NCBI GenBank assembly: GCA_005791685.1 | Contig: SXVG01000031.1 | Location: forward strand, 1-11,141 | Direction: 5' to 3' | DNA from: Methylotenera sp. | GTDB taxonomy: Bacteria; Pseudomonadota; Gammaproteobacteria; Burkholderiales; Methylophilaceae | DNA length: 11,141 bases | Part shown: positions 6,491 to 11,141 of the stretch, one piece after another | Layout of the letters: every line of letters starts with the position of its first letter | Numbering within the stretch: the stretch's first letter is position 1 | Notes under the pieces: model-generated | What the model was told of the DNA's origin: nothing | Databases searched by the model: none | Seen by the model: only the letters and a program-made list of their open reading frames with translations | Program-made: the position numbers and the translations under genes

Positions 6491-7229
6491 TTAATTCATC
6501 CGCGAGTTTTTGCGCAGCGGCAAAATCCAAGCTGCCTTCATAAATTGCGCGGCCCGTAATCGTGCCTATAATGCCCTCATCGGCCACCGCACACAATCGA
6601 CGAACATCGTCTAAATTGGTCATGCCGCCTGAAGCGATAATGGGAATGGTTAAGGCTTGTGCCAAGGCCACCGTGGCTTCAATGTTCACGCCAGTTAACA
6701 TACCATCACGGCCTATGTCCGTATAAATGATGGAGTTCACCCCATAATCTTCAAATTTCTTAGCCAGATCAATCACGTCATGGCCAGTGAGTTTAGACCA
6801 ACCGTCTACTGCCACTTTGCCATCTTTGGCATCCAAGCCCACTATAATGTGGCCGGGAAAGGCATCGCAAGCCTCGTGTAAGAAGCCCGGATTTTTCACT
6901 GCGGCCGTGCCAATAATGACGTAGCTGATACCATTGTCTAAATAGCGTTCTATGGTTTCCAAATCACGAATACCGCCGCCCAATTGAATCGGGGTGTCCC
7001 CACCCACGGCGCTGACGATAGAGCGAATAGCCGCTTCATTCACCGGTTTACCCGCAAAAGCGCCGTTCAAATCCACCAAGTGCAGCCGTTTACCGCCACA
7101 ATCCACCCAATGCCTAGCCATGGCGGCCGGGTCTTCAGAGAATACCGTGGACTCCTCCATCAAGCCTTGTTTTAGTCTGACACAATGGCCGTCTTTAAGA
7201 TCGATTGCTGGGATAATTAACATAGTCAT
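6480..7229 (-). CDS. hisA: ProFAR isomerase (phosphoribosylformimino-AICAR-P isomerase)
   Basis: HisA carries out the Amadori isomerisation of ProFAR to PRFAR and is the barrel paralogue of HisF. The 249-residue protein shows IIPAIDLKDGHCVRL (5-19) with catalytic Asp10, the second catalytic Asp133 in VGLDAKDG (130-137), QLGGGIRD (82-89), TDIGRDGMLTG (170-180), and IIASGGM and GRAIYEG near the C-terminus. Two in-frame starts are possible, ATG at 7229 and ATG at 7223; the latter gives the more usual Met-Leu-Ile-Ile-Pro opening. Neither has a good Shine-Dalgarno, since the 65 bases upstream are AT-rich near the gene. The small gap after hisH has no convincing terminator. Confidence 0.96.
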   Translation of the reverse strand: MTMLIIPAIDLKDGHCVRLKQGLMEESTVFSEDPAAMARHWVDCGGKRLHLVDLNGAFAGKPVNEAAIRSIVSAVGGDTPIQLGGGIRDLETIERYLDNGISYVIIGTAAVKNPGFLHEACDAFPGHIIVGLDAKDGKVAVDGWSKLTGHDVIDLAKKFEDYGVNSIIYTDIGRDGMLTGVNIEATVALAQALTIPIIASGGMTNLDDVRRLCAVADEGIIGTITGRAIYEGSLDFAAAQKLADELSAG

Positions 7230-7294
7230 ATCAAATAATAATTAAAAGGGTCTATCAATTTATGTGGTACCAAGCCGAAAGCCTAGCCTTAACA

Positions 7295-7954
7295 CTAAGG
7301 TTGCCAGTTTACAAAATTGCTTAACATTTGCAAACCCGCACTGGCACTTTTTTCCGGATGAAACTGCACAGCAAATAGCTTATCTTTTGCAATGGCACCG
7401 GTGAATCGATTGGGGTATTCGCTGTAGCCAGCCGTCAAGGATGCGTCGTCAGGCTGCACATAATAACTGTGCACATAATAAAAACGTGCGCCATCCTCTA
7501 TACCTTGCCATAAGGCATGTGCCGGACGGCCATGCTGTTGAGTTTGGTAAACCTGATTCCAGCCCATGTGCGGCACTTTGAGTTTTTCGCCATGACTGTC
7601 GTGCATATCCGCCGCTGCAAAGCGACGCACCCGACCCTTGAGCAAAGCTAAACCAACCGCATCGCCCTCCTCAGAGTGCTCAAACAGCATTTGCAAGCCT
7701 ATGCAAATCCCCAAAAATGGCTTATTGCTGGCAGCATGCAGCACCGCCGCACGCAAACCGCGCGCATCCAATTCACGCATGCAATCCGGCATCGCCCCTT
7801 GACCAGGAAAAACCACGCGGCCGGCATTGGCAATTGCATCGGGATCACTCGTTACCAATACCGATTGGCTGGGGGCCACATGCTCCAAGGCCTTAGCCAC
7901 GGAGCGCAAATTACCCATGCCGTAATCAACCACTGCTATATCTGTATTTTTCAT
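7295..7954 (-). CDS. hisH: Imidazole glycerol phosphate synthase, glutamine amidotransferase subunit
   Basis: HisH hydrolyses glutamine and channels the ammonia to HisF. It is a class I glutamine amidotransferase of 219 residues with nucleophile Cys84 in FLGICIGLQMLF (80-91), and His199 and Glu201 in AVQFHPEKS (195-203). Family blocks VVDYGMGNLRSVAKAL (8-23) and PHMGWNQV (128-135) are present. The oxyanion strand reads PGQGAMPD (50-57). The ATG at 7954 follows the hisB stop by 35 bases with no strong ribosome site. Confidence 0.97.
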   Translation of the reverse strand: MKNTDIAVVDYGMGNLRSVAKALEHVAPSQSVLVTSDPDAIANAGRVVFPGQGAMPDCMRELDARGLRAAVLHAASNKPFLGICIGLQMLFEHSEEGDAVGLALLKGRVRRFAAADMHDSHGEKLKVPHMGWNQVYQTQQHGRPAHALWQGIEDGARFYYVHSYYVQPDDASLTAGYSEYPNRFTGAIAKDKLFAVQFHPEKSASAGLQMLSNFVNWQP

Positions 7955-7989
7955 TCGTCTAACTTAAGTGGCTATAGCGCAAAAAAAGC

Positions 7990-8577
7990 TTATAGGCTAC
8001 CTTTAGTAGAGGGCATGATGCCCGTCATGCGGGCATCCAACTCAATGGCCATGCGCAAGGCGCGACCAAATGCTTTAAAAATTGTTTCTGCCTGATGATG
8101 GGCGTTATGCCCTTTTAAATTGTCTACGTGCAAGGTTACATTGGCATGATTCACAAAACCTTGGAAAAATTCATGGATCAGATCCACATCAAATTCACCG
8201 ACGGCAGCACGGGTAAATTCACAGGAAAAAGTTAATCCCGGGCGACCAGAAACATCCAGCACGACCCGTGACAGCGCTTCATCCAGCGGCACATAAGCAT
8301 GACCGTAACGGCGTATGCCTTTTTTATCGCCTAAGGCTTTAGCAAAAGCCAAACCCAGCGTAATGCCTATGTCTTCCACGGTATGATGGGCGTCGATATG
8401 CAAATCGCCTTTTGCATTAACGGCAATGTCCATCATGCCGTGACGGGCGATTTGATCTAGCATGTGATCCAAAAAGCCCAAACCAGTATTGAATTGAGAA
8501 ATACCGCTACCGTCCAAATTAACGGCGATCGTGATTTGAGTTTCTAATGTATTTCTAACTACTTCGGCTGAGCGCAT
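7990..8577 (-). CDS. hisB: Imidazoleglycerol-phosphate dehydratase (monofunctional)
   Basis: HisB dehydrates imidazole glycerol phosphate to imidazole acetol phosphate, the substrate of HisC. At 195 residues it is only the dehydratase, without the N-terminal histidinol-phosphatase domain of the enterobacterial bifunctional protein. The two manganese-binding repeats are DAHHTVED (62-69) and GHNAHHQAE (156-164), and GFLDHMLDQIARHG (34-47) is also conserved. The C-terminal Pro-Ser-Thr-Lys-Gly block is intact. The ATG at 8577 is separated from hps by a 251-base gap with a terminator-like hairpin, so this gene is the first of a probable second his transcription unit that runs on through hisHAFIE. 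Confidence 0.97.
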   Translation of the reverse strand: MRSAEVVRNTLETQITIAVNLDGSGISQFNTGLGFLDHMLDQIARHGMMDIAVNAKGDLHIDAHHTVEDIGITLGLAFAKALGDKKGIRRYGHAYVPLDEALSRVVLDVSGRPGLTFSCEFTRAAVGEFDVDLIHEFFQGFVNHANVTLHVDNLKGHNAHHQAETIFKAFGRALRMAIELDARMTGIMPSTKGSL

Positions 8578-8711
8578 AGGAAATCACTAAATAAAAATGG
8601 GTAAAATTAACAGGGGCTATTTTAACCTAAACCGGCTGTACTTGGGTTTTTGCGTACGCGTTCTAAGGCGCATTTTTCCATAAGGAAGCAAAGATAATGC
8701 TTACTCAATAA
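8578..8711 (-). promoter_or_regulatory. hisB leader / probable promoter region
   Basis: These 134 bases lie between the terminator-like hairpin that follows hps and the hisB start. If that hairpin terminates transcription, a promoter for hisBHAFIE and the downstream genes should lie here. The best -10-like string on the minus strand is TAAAAT (8624-8619), about 40 bases before the ATG, without a convincing -35 partner. No leader peptide rich in His codons and no clear riboswitch-like structure was found. Call made mostly from position. Confidence 0.3.
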
Positions 8712-8748
8712 AAAAGCCTAGCAAGATTGTAATCTTAACTAGGCTTTT
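8712..8748 (-). terminator. Bidirectional rho-independent terminator after hps
   Basis: A 10-bp perfect inverted repeat, AAAAGCCTAG (8712-8721) with CTAGGCTTTT (8739-8748), encloses a second inner stem AAGATT/AATCTT (8723-8728 with 8731-8736). Read on the minus strand, as for the hps transcript, the stem ends in a run of six T residues. Read on the plus strand it ends in TTTTATTTT. The structure therefore has terminator form in both directions. It lies about 80 bases past the hps stop and before hisB, so it should end the hps message. Confidence 0.85.
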
Positions 8749-8779
8749 ATTTTAATGCACGATATTACCCGCCTTACTC

Positions 8780-8813
8780 CTTGAATCTCAGTGAACTAAC
8801 CATGAGATTCAAG
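8780..8813 (-). other. Perfect 11-bp hairpin just after the hps stop codon
   Basis: CTTGAATCTCA (8780-8790) pairs perfectly with TGAGATTCAAG (8803-8813) around a 12-base loop. It begins 15 bases past the hps stop on the minus strand. No T-run follows, so it is not an intrinsic terminator by itself. In the 3' untranslated part of an hps message it could block 3' exonucleases, or it could be a protein-binding dyad. Presence is certain; the role is inference. Confidence 0.6.
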
Positions 8814-8828
8814 CTTATAGCAGAGTAA

Positions 8829-9647
8829 TTATTTTGCTTCTTCAACAGGTGCCGCTTCCGCAGGCGCTGCTTCTGCAGGTGCTACTTCTGCTGCCGGCGC
8901 TGCTTCTGCAGGTGCTTCCGCTGGTTCTTTGTTAAACACAGAAAGCAATACCAAAGCTGCAACCGCTGCGATGATCCATGGTAGGAATTTTTTTACACCG
9001 CAAGGCTTGGCGCAACCGCCGTGTGCAATGGCAGTGATTTCCGCTGCTGCTGCTGCTGGATCTTTAGCGCCGTAGATAGCCGCACCCGCTACAATGATAG
9101 TAGCGCCAGCATCTTTAACTTGTTGTGTAGTCGTCGCTTTAACGCCACCCGCCACTGAAATATCCACGCCTAGGTTTAAACCTGCCACCATAGATAAGTC
9201 ATTGAATGGTGTTTGACCAGCCGCTTGTTGATCTAAACCAGTGTGCACGCCTATGATGTGTGCGCCGATTTTAGCCACTTCAATAGTACGTGCTTTCTTA
9301 TCCGCCACGTTGATCAAGTCAACTTGTGCTTTTTTGCCGTATTTATTCGCTACATCAATCACACCTTTGATAGTACCGATATCCGCTGTACCCAAAACCG
9401 TACAGATATCTGCACCGGCTTTGTAGAATGGCTCAGCTTCATAGAAACCAGCATCCATTGTTTTTAAGTCAACTAAAATTTGGTTTTTTGGGAATTTAGC
9501 ACGTAGAACTTCAAGTAATTTGATACCGTTATGCTTAATGCATGGTGTACCAATTTCCAAAATATCTACATGTGGGGCAACTTTAGTTGCTAAAGCGACG
9601 GTACCGTCAAAATCTAATGAATCTAATGCCATTTGGGTTTGTGCCAT
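8829..9647 (-). CDS. hps: 3-hexulose-6-phosphate synthase with C-terminal membrane anchor and Ala/Pro/Glu tail
   Basis: HPS condenses formaldehyde with ribulose 5-phosphate, the entry step of the RuMP cycle. Residues 1-208 form a complete orotidine-decarboxylase-superfamily barrel: MALDSLD (6-12), EIGTPCIKHNG (31-41), LVDLKTMDAG (58-67) with metal/catalytic Asp60, Lys62 and Asp65, TVLGTAD (83-89), VDLINVAD (109-116), HTGLDQQAAGQTPF (135-148), and VAGGVK (165-170). The related KGPDC decarboxylases share the fold, but the HTGLDQQAAGQTP block fits HPS. At 272 residues it is about 60 longer than usual HPS. The extension has GGCAKPCG (210-217), Lys-Lys, a hydrophobic helix (about 221-238), and an acidic repeat tail (240-272). 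The ATG at 9647 has a GGAGG site 7 bases upstream. Codons lean to T/A-ending forms more than in the his genes, suggesting high expression. No isomerase partner (phi) is in the window. Confidence 0.93.
   Translation of the reverse strand: MAQTQMALDSLDFDGTVALATKVAPHVDILEIGTPCIKHNGIKLLEVLRAKFPKNQILVDLKTMDAGFYEAEPFYKAGADICTVLGTADIGTIKGVIDVANKYGKKAQVDLINVADKKARTIEVAKIGAHIIGVHTGLDQQAAGQTPFNDLSMVAGLNLGVDISVAGGVKATTTQQVKDAGATIIVAGAAIYGAKDPAAAAAEITAIAHGGCAKPCGVKKFLPWIIAAVAALVLLSVFNKEPAEAPAEAAPAAEVAPAEAAPAEAAPVEEAK
8863..8916. repeat. In-frame direct repeat encoding the HPS tail
   Basis: The same 21-base string occurs at 8863-8883 and at 8896-8916, offset by 33 bases (11 codons). It therefore encodes the same Ala-Pro-Ala-Glu-Ala-Ala-Pro heptapeptide twice, in frame, in the C-terminal tail of the hps product. 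Identity at the DNA level suggests recent duplication or slippage, and tail length may vary between strains. Confidence 0.8.
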
Positions 9648-9654
9648 GCTACAT

Positions 9655-9660
9655 CCTCCA
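9655..9660 (-). promoter_or_regulatory. Strong Shine-Dalgarno of hps
   Basis: The minus strand reads TGGAGG, seven bases before the hps ATG, a near-perfect anti-16S match. It is the strongest ribosome site in the his part of the window, where most genes rely on coupling, and it fixes the hps start at 9647. Confidence 0.85.
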
Positions 9661-9866
9661 GCTATAAAGTAAATTTATCATTTATTTACTTAAGATTAAA
9701 AATACGAATCAAATAGTTTATTGTGCAAAAATCACACATTTCGCGATGATAACACGCAGTTTATGTGTAATTAAGAAAATTTTTTGCTAATTTGAGATTT
9801 TGCCGGTATTGCTCGCTTAATTTAACGCATACCCAGCTATTTATAGCCATTTGGCCACATGAAAAA
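9661..9866 (-). promoter_or_regulatory. hps upstream region with candidate promoter and dyads
   Basis: This AT-rich gap between hisC and hps probably holds the hps promoter. A possible pair on the minus strand is TTGATT (9712-9707) and TAAATA (9688-9683) with 18 bases between; each matches the sigma-70 consensus at four of six positions. An 8-bp dyad, AAGTAAAT (9667-9674) with ATTTACTT (9684-9691), overlaps the -10 and ends just before the Shine-Dalgarno. A looser nested dyad spans 9725-9787 (GCAAAAA with TTTTTGC, ACACAT with ATGTGT). No T-tailed terminator was found after hisC, so hisDC transcription may also enter hps. Promoter call is tentative. Confidence 0.35.
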
Positions 9867-10934
9867 TTAAGCGCTATGGATTACTTCAGCCAGCGCACTC
9901 AGCAGGATAGCCGATTGAGCGTCTGTGCCTATGCTAATACGCACATAAGGAGCTATCCGGCTCGGGGCTTTAAAGTGGCGTACGATAATATTTTTCTGCC
10001 TCAGCAAAGCGGTTATTTCCGCGCCATCCATGGTGGCGTGTTTGGCGAAAATAAAATTAGCGCCTGAAGGCAAGACGCTAAAATCCAATCCATGCAATTC
10101 TTTAATCAACGCAGCACGCGTGGCCATGACTTTGTCGCAGGTGGCCTGAAAATAAGCCTGGTCTTGCATGGCGGCGATGGCCCCAGCGGAGGCAAAGCGA
10201 TCTATTGGGTAAGAATTAAAACTGTCTTTCACCCTAGTCAAAGCCTCTATTAAGTCGACTGCGCCTAGGGCATAACCCACGCGTAAGCCTGCCAAAGAGC
10301 GGGCTTTGGATAAAGTATGCACCACCAATAAATTAGGGTAAGTATTAATTAACTTAACCGCCGACTCCGCACCAAAATCCACATAGGCTTCATCCACCAC
10401 AACCACGGAATGCTTATTGATTTGCAACAGTTTTTCAATTTCCGCCAAAGCCAATGGAATGCCGGTGGGCGCGTTGGGATTGGGAAATACAATGCCGCCA
10501 TTAGGCTGATCGTAATCTTCAAGCTTGATAGTAAAATCATCGGCCAAGGCAATGGTTTGGTAGTCTATGTCATACAAGCCGCAATAAACCGGGTAAAAAC
10601 TATAAGTAATGTCAGGAAACAATAAAGGCCGGCTGTGCTTTAACAGCGCCTGAAACACGTGAGCCAACACCTCATCCGAACCATTGCCGACAAACACTTG
10701 TGCCGCACTTAACTGATGCGCTTGCGCGATGGCCGCTTTTAGCGCGTCTGAATTCGGATCTGGGTACAAACGCAAAGTCTCGGCCGCTTCTAGCTTTAAT
10801 GCAGCCAGCACCTTGGGGCTGGGGCCATAGGGATTTTCATTGGTATTTAACTTAACCAAATTGTCCAACTTAGGCTGCTCGCCCGGCACATAAGGCGTGA
10901 GCTTATGCACCACATCACTCCAGAATTGACTCAT
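9867..10934 (-). CDS. hisC: Histidinol-phosphate aminotransferase
   Basis: HisC is a PLP-dependent fold-type I aminotransferase that converts imidazole acetol phosphate to histidinol phosphate with glutamate as donor. The 355-residue length is standard. Visible landmarks are LNTNENPYGPSP (29-40) in the substrate-binding N-terminus, VGNGSDEVL (82-90) for cofactor phosphate, FPNPNAPTG (150-158) with Asn154, VVDEAYVDF (179-187) with Asp181 and Tyr184, the Schiff-base Lys210 in TLSKARSLAGLRVGY (207-221), and Arg332 in VRISIGT for the substrate carboxylate or phosphate. The ATG at 10934 lies 4 bases after the hisD stop. It lacks a clear ribosome site and is likely coupled to hisD. Confidence 0.97.
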   Translation of the reverse strand: MSQFWSDVVHKLTPYVPGEQPKLDNLVKLNTNENPYGPSPKVLAALKLEAAETLRLYPDPNSDALKAAIAQAHQLSAAQVFVGNGSDEVLAHVFQALLKHSRPLLFPDITYSFYPVYCGLYDIDYQTIALADDFTIKLEDYDQPNGGIVFPNPNAPTGIPLALAEIEKLLQINKHSVVVVDEAYVDFGAESAVKLINTYPNLLVVHTLSKARSLAGLRVGYALGAVDLIEALTRVKDSFNSYPIDRFASAGAIAAMQDQAYFQATCDKVMATRAALIKELHGLDFSVLPSGANFIFAKHATMDGAEITALLRQKNIIVRHFKAPSRIAPYVRISIGTDAQSAILLSALAEVIHSA

Positions 10935-10938
10935 ACAG

Positions 10939-11141
10939 TTAGCTTTTTAACCTAAATTCGGCTGATCTGGCGTGCGCTTGTAAGCCTTCGCCGTAAGCCA
11001 AGGTCGCAGCCACTTTGCCCAAAGTCTGCGCGCCGGCCTCAGACACCATAATTAAACTGGAGCGCTTCTGGAAATCATACACGCCTAGCGGTGAAGAGAA
11101 TCGTGCGGTACGGGAAGTTGGCAACACGTGATTAGGTCCAG
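10939..11141 (-). CDS. hisD: Histidinol dehydrogenase, 3' end only
   Basis: HisD oxidises histidinol to histidine in two NAD-dependent steps. About 67 C-terminal codons are visible, and the frame continues past the window edge. The reading begins Gly-Pro-Asn-His-Val-Leu-Pro-Thr, the conserved GPNHxLPT block, then TARFSSPLGVYDF, a signature of the HisD C-terminal region. The His of GPNH and the later helix with Glu and His residues (YGEGLQAHARSAEFRL) match the zinc-site and subunit-contact end of the protein. The GTG at 11127 codes for Val inside the protein and is not a start. The stop is 4 bases before hisC. Confidence 0.95.
   Translation of the reverse strand, partial: GPNHVLPTSRTARFSSPLGVYDFQKRSSLIMVSEAGAQTLGKVAATLAYGEGLQAHARSAEFRLKS

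Noticed and set aside
7676..8095. Plus-strand open frame of 139 codons across hisH and hisB
   Set aside because: It lies antisense to two well-identified genes, crosses their junction and shows no recognisable domain; it is a coding shadow.
8829..9647. hps product as 3-keto-L-gulonate-6-phosphate decarboxylase
   Set aside because: The two families share the barrel and the DLKTMDAG block, but the HTGLDQQAAGQTPF segment matches HPS of methylotrophs as I recall it, and no ascorbate or gulonate genes are near.
9840..9866. GCTATAAATAGC dyad after the hisC stop as a terminator
   Set aside because: The stem is only 5 bp with a 2-base loop and no T-run follows on the minus strand.
11125..11127. GTG at 11127 as a start of a 62-residue gene
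   Set aside because: The frame continues upstream with Gly-Pro-Asn-His, conserved in HisD, so the GTG is an internal Val codon of a gene cut by the window edge.

Overview
The window is a gene-dense, single-orientation stretch of a proteobacterial chromosome. All 17 genes lie on the minus strand and are read from high to low coordinates. In transcription order they are hisD (3' end only), hisC, a 3-hexulose-6-phosphate synthase gene (hps), hisB, hisH, hisA, hisF, hisI, hisE, a HIT-family hydrolase, tatA, tatB, tatC, a Nif3/YbgI-like gene, petA, petB and petC (5' end only). The run his - HIT - tatABC - Nif3 - petABC is a familiar betaproteobacterial arrangement. Separate hisI and hisE and a hisB without a phosphatase domain fit that group. 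The RuMP-cycle formaldehyde-fixing enzyme and a moderate, slightly AT-leaning composition point to an obligate-methylotroph type such as Methylophilaceae (Nitrosomonadales). That family assignment is inference.

Right side (7295-11141): histidine biosynthesis, interrupted by hps. hisD and hisC are 4 bases apart. After hisC comes a 219-base gap, then hps with a strong Shine-Dalgarno sequence, then a 251-base gap with a perfect 11-bp hairpin and a long bidirectional terminator-like hairpin, and then hisB. hps therefore looks like its own expression unit set inside the his locus, and hisB onward probably needs its own promoter or read-through.

Centre (3188-7229): hisA, hisF, hisI, hisE and the HIT gene are tightly packed with start/stop overlaps. 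They are followed by tatA, tatB and tatC, the twin-arginine translocon. tatB and tatC both start with GTG and lack a recognisable Shine-Dalgarno. TatA carries an unusual Lys/Ala/Pro-repeat tail.

Left side (1-3184): a Nif3-like gene, a 200-base AT-rich gap rich in small dyads, then petABC for the cytochrome bc1 complex. The Rieske protein is a textbook Tat substrate, so the translocon and a client lie side by side. Its signal carries Lys-Arg instead of Arg-Arg.

The most unusual item is the HPS itself. It is a complete catalytic domain followed by a CxxxC linker, one predicted transmembrane helix and an acidic Ala/Pro/Glu repeat tail, which suggests membrane-tethered formaldehyde fixation.
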